Source: Amycolatopsis regifaucium (GTDB taxonomy: Bacteria; Actinomycetota; Actinomycetes; Mycobacteriales; Pseudonocardiaceae). From it: a DNA stretch of 64,000 nucleotides. Below, in pieces: positions 52,110 to 62,068 of the stretch. The stretch covers positions 62,001-126,000 of the forward strand of contig NZ_LQCI01000001.1 in assembly GCF_001613935.1 (NCBI RefSeq), written 5' to 3'. The notes under the pieces were generated by a model that searched no databases, was not told the origin of the DNA, and saw only the letters and a program-made list of their open reading frames with translations. Both the position numbers and the translations under genes were made by a program. Numbering within the stretch: the stretch's first letter is position 1; every line of letters begins with the position of its first letter.

Positions 52110-55100
52110 ACCTCACCGGAGCCCAGCTGGGCATCTGGACCGCGCAGCGGCTCGAACCCGACTCGCCCTACTACGTCGTCGGCGACGTGATCGAGATCGT
52201 CGGTGACCGGCCGGTCGACGTCGAGGCGCTGACCGAAGCGATCCAGGCCACCGCGGAAGAGGCGGACAGCCTGCGGTTGCGGGTCTTCGAGACACCGGAC
52301 GGGCCACGTCAAGTGGTGTCGGCGGAGCCGGTGCCGTCGCCGGGGGTGGTGGATCTGCGCGGGGAGGCCGACCCGGTCGCGGCGGCGCACGAGCGGGTGG
52401 AGGCCGAACGCCGCCGGGTCGCCGAAGCCTGCCGCGAAATGGTCGACCGGCCGCTGTTCGCCCACCTCGTGCTGCGGCTTTCCGACTCGCACGTGTGGTT
52501 CACCCAGCTCGGGCACCATCTCGTGTTCGACGGCTACACCGCGGCGATGCTCGCGCGCCGCGCCGCCGCCCGTTACACCGCTTCGGTCCTGGGCAAGGAA
52601 GTGCCGCCCTCGACGTTCGCGCGGTTCGCCGACCTCGTCGAGGCCGACCGCTCTTATCGCGAGAGCGAACGGTTCGCCCAAGACCGGGAGTACTGGCGCG
52701 AGCGGTTCACGCCGTTGCCGGACCTCGACGACGGCGGTAGCGCGTCGGGCCCGCCCGAGCGCACGGTGACCGCCCGATCGGTCTTGCCCGCCTCGGACCT
52801 GGCGCGGTTGCGCGACCTGGGGAAACGCGCCGGAACGACCTGGGGTGACGCGCTGATCGCCTGCTACGCGGCCTTCTTGCACCGGGTGCTCGGCTGGACC
52901 GACGTCGTGTTCGCGATGCCGTTGATGTGCCGGGAAGGAGCCGCGTTGCGGACCCCGGCGATGGCGGTCAACGTGCTGCCGCTGCGGGTCACGGTGCTCC
53001 CGGAGGACTCGGGCGCCGCACTGACGGCGCGGGTGGCGGGCGCGCTCAAGGAGATGCGCACGCATCAGCGTTATCGCGGGGAGGACCTGCCGCAGGAGCT
53101 GGCGGTGCCCGGGGCGGGGGCGCTGCTGCACGGCCGCGGCATCAACCTCAAGGCGTTCGATCTCAAGCTCGACTTCGCGGGCGCCCACGGCACCATGCGC
53201 AACGTCGCCGGCGGACCGCCCGAGGACATGGGCCTGTCCGTGCTCCCGACGTCCGACGGCGGGCTGCTGCTCGGCTTCGAGGTCGACGCGCGGACCCACG
53301 ACCAGACCGCCGTCGACGCCAAACTGACCGCGCTGCGCTGCCTGATCACCGCGTTGACCGAACCGGACGGCCCGGCGGTCGCCGGTGCCGACCTGGTCCC
53401 GCCGGGGGAGCGGGACGCGTTGCTCCAGGCGTGGACGACGCCCGCGCCGGACGGCGAACTCCTTGAAGTGACTGAACTTCTCGACTGCCTTTCCCCGGAT
53501 CAGACGGCGCTGGTGTCCGGTGACGAACGGCTGACCGGCGGCGAACTCGTCGGACGGGTACACCGGCTCGCGCGGGCCTTGCGGGCGCGGGGCGTCGGAC
53601 CTGACGACGTCGTCGCGCTGGCCCTGCCGCGTTCGGCGGACCTCGTCGTCGCCCTGCTGGCGGTGCTCGACGCCGGGGCCGCGTTCCTGCCGCTGGACCT
53701 CGCCCATCCGGTCGAGCGGTCGCGGGAACTGGCCGCCGAAGCCGGTGCGGTGCTCACGGTGGCTCATGACCCGGAGATCGTGCCGGGACCACAGTTGCTG
53801 CTCGGCGGCACCGATCTGTCCACATTGGACTCTTCGCCGCTCGCGCTGGAGCGTCATCCGGAACATCTCGCGTATGTCATCTTCACCTCCGGTTCGACCG
53901 GCCGTCCCAAGGGCGTCCTCGGGCGGGTGGGCGGACTGGCGACACTGCTGCGCCACCACCGCGCGACCACGGTCGCCGAAACCGAACGAGCCACGGGCAG
54001 GCGGCTCCGGGTCGCGCACACGTACTCGTTCGCCTTCGACTCCGCGCTCGACCAGCTGATGTGGCTGCTGTTCGGGCACGAACTCCATGTCTACGGCACC
54101 GACGTCGCGCGAGACGCCGACGCGCTGCTGGCCGCGTTCGCCCGCGACCGGATCGACGTCGTCGACACCACGCCGTCGATGGCCGCGCCGCTGGTCGACG
54201 CCGGACTGCTCGACGGCCCGCACCCGCCCGCGCTACTCGTCCTGGGCGGAGAGGCGACTCCGCCCGCGTTGTGGCGCCGGGTCGCGGAGTCCGGTGTCCG
54301 CGCCCGCAACATGTACGGTCCGACCGAGGCCACTGTGGACGGTGCCGGCTCCTGGTTGGACGACGGGGAACCGACGATCGGGACCGCGGTACCGGGTACG
54401 GCGGTCCGGGTGCTGGACGCCGCGCTGCGTCCGGCGCCCGCCGGAACCCCGGGTGAGCTCTACCTCGCCGGACCCCATCTGGCGCGCGGCTATCTCGGAC
54501 GCCCCGGCGCGACCGCCGAGCGGTTCGTCCCCGATCCGTTCGGCGCGCCCGGCGACCGGATGTACCGCACCGGCGACCTCGCGCGCTGGCTGCCCGGCCG
54601 CGGGCTGGAGTACCTGGGCCGCCACGACGGCCAGGTGAAGATCCGCGGCCACCGCGTCGAACTGGGCGAGGTCGAGGCCGCGCTGGCCGCCGTGCCCGGA
54701 GTGCGTGCGGCGGCAGCGGCGGTGCGGGGACCGAGGCTCGTCGGGTACGTCGTCGGCGAGGTCGTGCCGGACGACGTTCGCGCGGAGCTCGCCGGGCGGA
54801 TGCCGGAGCATCTCGTCCCCGCCACCGTGGTCGTGCTTGACACGCTTCCGTTGACCTCCAACGGGAAGATCGACCGGGCCGCGCTGCCCGCCCCGCGTGC
54901 GGCGGCGGGCCGGGCCGCGGCCACCGACCGCGAGCGCCTGCTGTGCGCGACCATCGCGGAGGTGATCGGCGTCGAAGAGGTCGCCGTCGACGACGACTTC
55001 TTCGCACTGGGCGGGGACAGCATCACCGCGATCAGCGTCAGCAGCAGGTTACGCGCCCACGGCCTCGACCTGCGGCCGCGTGACCTGCTCGCCCGGCGCA

Positions 55101-58100
55101 GTTTCGAGGCGCTGGCCGCGACGAGCGCCGAGATCGGTGGCCTGGCGGACCCACCCGGCGAGCCCGACGCGGCCATCGGCGCGGTGCCCGCCCCGCCGAT
55201 CGTCCGGGCCCTGCTCGACCCGCATCCGGACATCGCGACCATCGCCGGATACACCCAATGGACGGCGCTCCGGCTCGACGAGGATCTTCCTCCCGCCAGG
55301 CTGACCGAAGGCGTCCAAACACTGCTGGACCACCACGACGTCCTCCGGCTGCATTCAGAGGACGAAATGCGGGTCCGGGAACGCGGCGCGGTGAAGGCGT
55401 CCGACGTCGTCATCGAGAAGACAGGGGACCTGGCCGAGGTCGCGGCGGAACTGGCGGAGTCCCTTGATCTCCGGGCCGGAGTGCTCAAGGTCGCGCTGCT
55501 GCCGGATCACCTCGTCATCGTGCTCCACCACCTGGCGGTCGACGGCGTCTCGTGGCGCGTCCTCCTGCCGGATCTGCACGCGGCTTGCGCCGGTGAACCG
55601 CTCGAACCGGTGGGGACGTCGTGGCGGCGGCATGCGCTCCGCCTTGCCGAACAGGGAATTTCGGGCGCCCGTCGCGGCGAACTCGACCATTGGCGCCGTG
55701 CGCTCGACGGACCGCGTCTCGGTCACCGGCCGCTCGATCGGACCGTGGACACGGTCGCGACCGCGCGGCGCTCGGTCACCCTCGCCTCACCGGAGCAGAC
55801 CGAGGCGGTACTCACCGGTCTCCCGGCGGCCTACCGTGCCGGGCCGGACGACGTCCTGCTCGCCGCGCTCGTGCTGGCCCTCCGGTCGTGGCGGGCCACC
55901 CCGGTCGAGGCCGAGACCGTGTCCCTCGAAGGACACGGCCGGGATCAGGACGGCCTGGATCTCTCGCGCACCGTCGGCTGGTTCACCGCCGAGCATCCGC
56001 TGCGTGTGCCCGCCACCGCGGTGGTGGCGACCACGGACTTCGACAGCGCGCTCGCGGGCGGCGACGCGGCCGGAAAGCTGCTGCGGGCGGCCAAAGAGGC
56101 CAAACGCGCCGTGCCGGACAACGGTGTCGGCTTCGGCGTTCTGCGGTATCTCGACCCGCTGACCCGGGACGAGTTCGCCGCCGTTCCGCCGCCGGACGTC
56201 GTCCTGAACTACCTCGGCCGGTTCGCGGCGCTGCCCGGCACCGGCTGGCGGCTGCCCGAAGAAGACCCGTTCGCGGTCACCGAACCGGCGGCCAAGTCGC
56301 TCGAACAGGTGCTGGCGCTGAACTGCTTCGTCCGCGAGGAAGGCTGTCCCCGGCTCGCCGTCGAATGGACCGCCGCGGGCGAAGTGCTGCCCGAGGAAAG
56401 CGTTGAGGCGCTTCAAGAAGCGTGGTCGCGGGCACTGGAAGCCCTGACCGTGCACGCCGCCCGGATCGGACCGGACGGCGGTGGGCTCACGCCGTCGGAT
56501 CTACCGCTGGTCGGCCTCGGCCAGGCCGACATCGACGCGCTGGAACGCCGGGGCCGCGTCGAGGACGTGCTGCCCGCGACCCCGTTGCAGGCCGGGCTCG
56601 CGTTCCACACCTTGACGCGCGGCGACGACGACACCGACGTCTACGTGGTGCAGGCCGTGACCCTGCTCAGCGGCGCACTCGACGCCGACCGGATGCGGGA
56701 GGCCGCGGCGGAGGTGCTGCGGCGGCATCCCGCGCTGCGCGTCCACCTGCACACCACCGACGCGGGCGAAGTCGTCCAGGTGGTCCCCGCCGCGGTGTCG
56801 CTCGACTGGCGGCACGCGAGCGTGTCACCGGAGCAGGTCGACGGCGAATGCCGCGCCGAACTCGCGCGGCCCTTCGACCCGGCGACCCCGCCGCTGATCC
56901 GGTTCCTGCTGCTCACCCTCGGCCCGGACGAGCACCGCCTGGTGCTCACCAACCACCACGCGCTCCTCGACGGCTGGTCGATGCCGATCGTGGGCCGGAC
57001 GCTCCTGGCCACCTATGCCGAACTCGGCGGCGGCCCGGCGGCCCCGGTCGCCCCGCCGCTCGCGGAGTACCACCGGGTGCTCGGCGAACGTGACCAGGAC
57101 GCGGCGCTGGAGGCGTGGCGCGAGGCGCTGGCCGGACTCGACGAGGGCACCCGGCTGGCTCCGGCGAGCGTCGAGTCCACTGTGGAGCGTCCGGAACGCG
57201 TCACCGTGGCACTGGGCGGGGAGTTCAGTGAACGGCTGCGCGCCTTCGCCCGTGAACGCGGAATCACGCCGACGACGGTGTTCCAGACCGCGTGGGGAGT
57301 GCTGCTCGCCAGGCTGACCGGCCGCCACGACGTCGTCTTCGGCTGCCCGGTGTCCGGCCGCCCGGCCGAGGTCCCCGGCGTCGAGCGGATGATCGGGCAG
57401 CTCGGCGGCACGATCCCGGTGCGGGTGCGGTTCGACGCGGGCGAAACCGCGGCCGCGGTGCTGGAGCGCGTGCACACCGAAAGCGTCCGGCTCACCGACC
57501 ACCATCACGCCGGGCTGCCCGGCATCCAGCGCGCGATCGGCGTCGGCGACCTGTTCGACACGATGCTGGTGATGGAGAACTTCCCGCTCTCCAGCCGTGC
57601 CCGCACCACCCTGGCCCCGGGACTGGATCTCGTCGGGGTCGACATCACCGACGCCACGCACTACCCGCTCACGGTGATCGTGCTGCCCGGCGACGAATTC
57701 ACCGTCGGGCTCGGCTACCAGCCCCAGGCCTTCACCCGCGACGAAGCCGAGTCCTTCGGCCGGTGGCTGCGTGCCCTCCTGCACGAGATCGTCACCGATC
57801 CGGCCCGCCCCGCCGTCCGGCTTCGCGCACTCGACGCCGACGAAGAGCGGGCGATGTTGCGTCTCGGCGAAGGCCCGGCACCGAAACGAGAACGCGGCGG
57901 CATGCTGGAGGAGTTCGGCCGCTGGGTCCGCGAGACCCCGGACGCCGAAGCCGTCGTGTGCCGCGACCGCCGCTTGACCTACGCCGAACTGGACCGGCGG
58001 GCCAACCGGCTCGCGAACACCCTGATCGACGCCGGCGTGAAACCGCAGGACCCGGTCGCGGTCCTGCTGCGCCGCGACGTCGACCTCGTGGTCGCGCTGT

Positions 58101-61100
58101 TCGGCGTGATCAAGGCCGGCGCGGTGCACGTGCCGATGGATCCGGACTATCCGGCCGACCGGCTCGCCTACATGCTCGGTGACATCGAACCCGCCGCCGT
58201 CGTGTCCACTTCGGACGTCGACGGGTTTCCGGTGGTGAACCCGCACGATCTGTCCACAAACGATACCGACCCGGCCGTCCGGCTGAGCGAGGACGCGCTC
58301 GCGTACGTCATCTACACCTCCGGTACCACCGGCAAACCCAAGGGTGTGGCGGTGCCACATCGCGGCGTCCCGAGCCTGATCGCGTTGCAGGAGGACATCG
58401 TCGGGATCGGGACAGCCGAGCGGTACCTGCATTTCGCCTCGACGAGTTTCGACGTCGCGTTCTGGCAGTTCATGCTGCCGCTGCTGTCCGGCGGCACCTC
58501 GGTCATCGCACCGGAGGAGGTGCGGGTCTCCGGTGACGACCTGCTGGCCTACGCGGCCGAACACCGTGTCACCGGGCTCAACCTGCTCCCGTCGTTCCTT
58601 TCCGCGATGCCCGACGACGCGACCGTCGATCCGGACGTGTTCTTCGTCGTCGGCGCCGAACGGCTCGACCCGGAACTGGCGCGGCGCTGGGGGAACCGGC
58701 GGGCGTTGTTCAACGCCTACGGCCCGACCGAGGTCACCATCAACTCGGTCACCTGGCACTACGACCCGGCCGACCCCGGTCCGCTGCCGATCGGGCGCCC
58801 GGACCCGGAGGTCCGCGCGTACGTGCTCGACGGCGGGCTGCTCCCGGTCGGCACGAACGTCACCGGCGAGCTGTACCTGGCGGGGCCGAAGCTGGCCCAA
58901 GGCTATGTCGGCCGGGCGGCGCTGACCGCCGAACGGTTCGTCGCCGACCCGTTCGGGCCGCCGGGGGAGCGGATGTACCGCACCGGCGACCTGGTCCGCT
59001 GGCGGCCGGACGGGCAGATCGTCTTCCTCGGCCGCGCCGACCACCAGGTCAAGCTGCGCGGGTTCCGGATCGAACTCGGGGAGATCGAGACCGCGCTGAC
59101 CGCGCACGACGACGTCCGTGCCGCCGCGGTGATCGTCCGCGAAGACCGGCTGGTCGCCTACTTCGTGCCGGTGGACGGCACCGCGCCCGATCCGGCCGCG
59201 CTGCGCGAGTACCTCGCCGCGGAGCTGCCCGCGTACCTGGTGCCGGCGGCGTTCGTGGCGCTGGACCGGTTGCCGCTCGGCCCCAGCGGAAAACTGGACC
59301 GGGCCGCGCTGCCCGCGCCGGAAACGCGGTCCGCGGGCGGGCGAGAACCGGCCACAGCCGCGGAAGCCGTGCTGCTGGGCGTGGTCCGCGATCTTCTCGG
59401 CCCCGGCGTCGGCCTGGACGACGGCTTCCTCGAAGCGGGCGGGGACAGCATCGCGTCGCTGCGCGTGGTATCCCGCGCGCGCCGTGAAGGGCTGCACCTG
59501 ACCGCGCGTGACGTGCTCGAAGGGGGCACGGTCGCCGGCATCGCCGCGCGCTGCGGCGAACCGGAACGGGCCGAGGAGGCACCCGCGGTCGGGGACGCCC
59601 CGCTCACGCCGATCATGCGCGATCTGGTGCGGCGCGCGGGCAAGGCGGCGGACGGGTTCTGCCAGTGGGTCGAGATCTGCGTGCCCTCGGCGGACGACGT
59701 TCCGCGGTGGCGATCCGTGCTCGACGCCGTCCTCGCCCGCCACGACGTGCTGCGCGCGCACCTGATCGAGGACGCGCTGCGCGTCCCGGACGTCGGGGCC
59801 GTGACCGGCGCCGACGTGCTCACCACCGTCCCCGCCCCGGACGATCCGCGCGCGGTGCTGGACGCGCAGGTCGAACGGATCGTGGCGCAAATGGACCCGC
59901 GGACCGGACCGCTGCTGCGCGCGGTCCTGGCGGAGGCCGGGGAACACCGGCCCGGACGGTTGCTGCTGGTGGCCCACCACTTGGTCGCCGACGCGGTGAC
60001 CTGGCGGGTGCTGCTCGACGACGTCGAACAGGCCTTCCACGGCAACCCCCTGCGCCGGCGCGGGCAGTCGTTCCTGGGCTGGGCACGGTCTCTGCGGACG
60101 GCCGCACCGCATCGAGAGGACGAAATGCCGTATTGGCGAGCGATCGCCGCCGCCCCCGAGACCCGGCTGGGCCGCACCGGACTCGACCCGGCGCGTGACA
60201 CCGTCGCGACCGCACGGCATCACCGGATCGACATCGGGGCGGCCACCACCCACGCCGTGCTCACGACGCTGCCCACGGCGTACCGCACCGGCCCGGACGC
60301 TGTGCTGTTGACCGCCCTCGCCCGCGCGGTCGCCGCCTGGCGCGGGACCGCGGCCGACCTGCTCGTCGCCGTCGAGAGCCACGGCCGTCCGGGGCACACC
60401 CCGGACTTCGCGGGCAGGGTCGATCTGGCCCAGACCGCGGGCTGGTTCACCGCCGTGCATCCGGCGCGGATCGCCCCGCCCGCCGGTTCGCTGCCGGCCG
60501 CGCTGCGGGCCGTCCGCGACCACTTGCGCGCGGCGGGAGACGGTCTCGGCCACGGGATCCTCGGCATCGGCGGCACCCGGCCCGAGGTCGCTTGGAACTA
60601 CCTCGGCCGCTTCCCGGCGGCCCCGGTCGCCGAAACCCCGTGGCAGCGACCGCCGGACGCCGATCCGCTCGGTTCGGGCGGCGGCGCGGAACTGCCGCTG
60701 CCCTACGCGCTGACGGTGAACGCGATGGTCCCCGACGGCGGTACCCTCGGTGTCCGCTTCACCTGGCCGTCCGCGTTGTTCACCGACGACGAGATCGCCG
60801 TGCTGGGTGAACACTTCCGCCACGAGTTGGACGAACTCGCCGCCGACGTGCCGGGACCGGGCGAAATCCTTCCGCTGACGCCGTTGCAGGAGGTGATCCT
60901 GCGCGAGTCCCGCGCCGCGGCCGAAGATCCGTATCCGGTGCAAGCCGCGTTCTCGCTGTCCGGTGACCTCGATGTCGAGGCACTACGGGCGGCGGCGGAC
61001 GCACTGGTGCGGCGGCATCCGAACCTGGGCGCGGTCTTCCCGCCGTCGCACGAGGTCCAGCTGATCCCCGCGGCGCCGAAGGCAGGTTTCCGCGTCCGTG

Positions 61101-62068
61101 ACGCGTCCGAAGTGGACACCGCACTGGACGAAGAGCTGGCGGAACCGTTCGACCTGGCCGGTGGTCCATTGTGGAGGGTCACGGTGGTGCGCCAGGAACC
61201 CGGCCGTCAGACTCTCGTGCTGACCGGTCACCACTTGCTCTCCGACGGCTGGTCGGCACCGCGCATCCTCGGCGAGCTGTTCGCACTGTACGCGGGAAAG
61301 CCGCTGCCGGATCCTGTTCCACTGACGCGGTACACCCGCTTGCTCGCCGCGGCCGATCACTCGGCCGACATCAAGGCCTGGCGAACGGAACTCGACGGTC
61401 TTCCCGAAGGCGATCACCTGACGCGTACCGGCGGGAGTGCCGACCCAGCACTGTTCACCGTGGACGGTTCACTGGTCGGGGAATTGGCCCGGCTGGGCGC
61501 CTCCCGCGGTCTCACCGTCAACACGGTGCTGCAGGGCGCCTGGGCGGCGGTGCTCGCGAGCCGGGCCGGGCGCACGGACGTCAGCTTCGGGGTGATGACC
61601 TCGAACCGGACGTCCGATGTGGACGGCGTCGAAGAGATCATCGGCCTGCTGGCGAACAGTGTCCCGGTCCGCGCCCGGTTCACCGGCACGATCGCCGACA
61701 CGCTGGCCGACCTGCAGGCCCGGCAGCAGGCGATGGCCGGGCACCACCGGATCGGCCTGCCCGAACTCGCGTCGCTCGCCGGACGCGAGCGGCTGTTCGA
61801 CAGCCTGCTCGTCTTCGAGAACTACCCGGTGGATCCGGCGAAACTGCGCGAACCCGCGCCCGGCCTGACCGTCACCGGCACGCGCTTCCGGGAACGGACG
61901 CATCATCCGGTGAGCGTCACCGTGGTTCCCGGCGAACACGGCTGGGAAGGCGTTCTCTACGCACGGTATACCGACGCTCGGTCCCTGGCCGACGAGCTGG
62001 TCCGGTTCCTCCGGAAGCTACCGTCCTGTTGGGACGACGACGCCGCCGGATTCGTGGGGGAGCGGTGA
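52103..62068 (+). CDS. Siderophore NRPS, C-A-T-E-C-A-T-E-C, no thioesterase
   Basis: 3,321 residues. C1 (HHLVFDG at 138); A1 (FTSGSTGRPKG near 594); T1 (GGDSI, Ser973); E1 (HHLAVDG at 1142, NYLGRF); C2 (HHALLDG at 1618); A2 (YTSGTTGKPKG near 2071); T2 (Ser2449); E2 (HHLVADA at 2625, ESHGR, NYLGRF); C3 (HHLLSDG at 3043) runs to the end. It should condense DHB with two amino acids, each epimerised. My hand-read A1 pocket is D-S-D-D-V-G-M-V-D; three extra Asp residues suggest a basic substrate such as Arg, Orn or Lys. A2 reads D-V-W-N-V-G-A-I-N, perhaps hydroxy-amino-acid-like. With no TE, release must use C3 or another protein. GTG start overlaps the ATPase stop. Confidence 0.95.
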   Translation: MLNLTGAQLGIWTAQRLEPDSPYYVVGDVIEIVGDRPVDVEALTEAIQATAEEADSLRLRVFETPDGPRQVVSAEPVPSPGVVDLRGEADPVAAAHERVEAERRRVAEACREMVDRPLFAHLVLRLSDSHVWFTQLGHHLVFDGYTAAMLARRAAARYTASVLGKEVPPSTFARFADLVEADRSYRESERFAQDREYWRERFTPLPDLDDGGSASGPPERTVTARSVLPASDLARLRDLGKRAGTTWGDALIACYAAFLHRVLGWTDVVFAMPLMCREGAALRTPAMAVNVLPLRVTVLPEDSGAALTARVAGALKEMRTHQRYRGEDLPQELAVPGAGALLHGRGINLKAFDLKLDFAGAHGTMRNVAGGPPEDMGLSVLPTSDGGLLLGFEVDARTHDQTAVDAKLTALRCLITALTEPDGPAVAGADLVPPGERDALLQAWTTPAPDGELLEVTELLDCLSPDQTALVSGDERLTGGELVGRVHRLARALRARGVGPDDVVALALPRSADLVVALLAVLDAGAAFLPLDLAHPVERSRELAAEAGAVLTVAHDPEIVPGPQLLLGGTDLSTLDSSPLALERHPEHLAYVIFTSGSTGRPKGVLGRVGGLATLLRHHRATTVAETERATGRRLRVAHTYSFAFDSALDQLMWLLFGHELHVYGTDVARDADALLAAFARDRIDVVDTTPSMAAPLVDAGLLDGPHPPALLVLGGEATPPALWRRVAESGVRARNMYGPTEATVDGAGSWLDDGEPTIGTAVPGTAVRVLDAALRPAPAGTPGELYLAGPHLARGYLGRPGATAERFVPDPFGAPGDRMYRTGDLARWLPGRGLEYLGRHDGQVKIRGHRVELGEVEAALAAVPGVRAAAAAVRGPRLVGYVVGEVVPDDVRAELAGRMPEHLVPATVVVLDTLPLTSNGKIDRAALPAPRAAAGRAAATDRERLLCATIAEVIGVEEVAVDDDFFALGGDSITAISVSSRLRAHGLDLRPRDLLARRSFEALAATSAEIGGLADPPGEPDAAIGAVPAPPIVRALLDPHPDIATIAGYTQWTALRLDEDLPPARLTEGVQTLLDHHDVLRLHSEDEMRVRERGAVKASDVVIEKTGDLAEVAAELAESLDLRAGVLKVALLPDHLVIVLHHLAVDGVSWRVLLPDLHAACAGEPLEPVGTSWRRHALRLAEQGISGARRGELDHWRRALDGPRLGHRPLDRTVDTVATARRSVTLASPEQTEAVLTGLPAAYRAGPDDVLLAALVLALRSWRATPVEAETVSLEGHGRDQDGLDLSRTVGWFTAEHPLRVPATAVVATTDFDSALAGGDAAGKLLRAAKEAKRAVPDNGVGFGVLRYLDPLTRDEFAAVPPPDVVLNYLGRFAALPGTGWRLPEEDPFAVTEPAAKSLEQVLALNCFVREEGCPRLAVEWTAAGEVLPEESVEALQEAWSRALEALTVHAARIGPDGGGLTPSDLPLVGLGQADIDALERRGRVEDVLPATPLQAGLAFHTLTRGDDDTDVYVVQAVTLLSGALDADRMREAAAEVLRRHPALRVHLHTTDAGEVVQVVPAAVSLDWRHASVSPEQVDGECRAELARPFDPATPPLIRFLLLTLGPDEHRLVLTNHHALLDGWSMPIVGRTLLATYAELGGGPAAPVAPPLAEYHRVLGERDQDAALEAWREALAGLDEGTRLAPASVESTVERPERVTVALGGEFSERLRAFARERGITPTTVFQTAWGVLLARLTGRHDVVFGCPVSGRPAEVPGVERMIGQLGGTIPVRVRFDAGETAAAVLERVHTESVRLTDHHHAGLPGIQRAIGVGDLFDTMLVMENFPLSSRARTTLAPGLDLVGVDITDATHYPLTVIVLPGDEFTVGLGYQPQAFTRDEAESFGRWLRALLHEIVTDPARPAVRLRALDADEERAMLRLGEGPAPKRERGGMLEEFGRWVRETPDAEAVVCRDRRLTYAELDRRANRLANTLIDAGVKPQDPVAVLLRRDVDLVVALFGVIKAGAVHVPMDPDYPADRLAYMLGDIEPAAVVSTSDVDGFPVVNPHDLSTNDTDPAVRLSEDALAYVIYTSGTTGKPKGVAVPHRGVPSLIALQEDIVGIGTAERYLHFASTSFDVAFWQFMLPLLSGGTSVIAPEEVRVSGDDLLAYAAEHRVTGLNLLPSFLSAMPDDATVDPDVFFVVGAERLDPELARRWGNRRALFNAYGPTEVTINSVTWHYDPADPGPLPIGRPDPEVRAYVLDGGLLPVGTNVTGELYLAGPKLAQGYVGRAALTAERFVADPFGPPGERMYRTGDLVRWRPDGQIVFLGRADHQVKLRGFRIELGEIETALTAHDDVRAAAVIVREDRLVAYFVPVDGTAPDPAALREYLAAELPAYLVPAAFVALDRLPLGPSGKLDRAALPAPETRSAGGREPATAAEAVLLGVVRDLLGPGVGLDDGFLEAGGDSIASLRVVSRARREGLHLTARDVLEGGTVAGIAARCGEPERAEEAPAVGDAPLTPIMRDLVRRAGKAADGFCQWVEICVPSADDVPRWRSVLDAVLARHDVLRAHLIEDALRVPDVGAVTGADVLTTVPAPDDPRAVLDAQVERIVAQMDPRTGPLLRAVLAEAGEHRPGRLLLVAHHLVADAVTWRVLLDDVEQAFHGNPLRRRGQSFLGWARSLRTAAPHREDEMPYWRAIAAAPETRLGRTGLDPARDTVATARHHRIDIGAATTHAVLTTLPTAYRTGPDAVLLTALARAVAAWRGTAADLLVAVESHGRPGHTPDFAGRVDLAQTAGWFTAVHPARIAPPAGSLPAALRAVRDHLRAAGDGLGHGILGIGGTRPEVAWNYLGRFPAAPVAETPWQRPPDADPLGSGGGAELPLPYALTVNAMVPDGGTLGVRFTWPSALFTDDEIAVLGEHFRHELDELAADVPGPGEILPLTPLQEVILRESRAAAEDPYPVQAAFSLSGDLDVEALRAAADALVRRHPNLGAVFPPSHEVQLIPAAPKAGFRVRDASEVDTALDEELAEPFDLAGGPLWRVTVVRQEPGRQTLVLTGHHLLSDGWSAPRILGELFALYAGKPLPDPVPLTRYTRLLAAADHSADIKAWRTELDGLPEGDHLTRTGGSADPALFTVDGSLVGELARLGASRGLTVNTVLQGAWAAVLASRAGRTDVSFGVMTSNRTSDVDGVEEIIGLLANSVPVRARFTGTIADTLADLQARQQAMAGHHRIGLPELASLAGRERLFDSLLVFENYPVDPAKLREPAPGLTVTGTRFRERTHHPVSVTVVPGEHGWEGVLYARYTDARSLADELVRFLRKLPSCWDDDAAGFVGER

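Noticed and set aside
56825..60943. 1,372-codon open frame antisense to the NRPS
   Set aside because: High GC keeps antisense frames open. The translation is rich in Arg, Gly, Pro and His with no domain pattern, while the + strand carries clear NRPS motifs.
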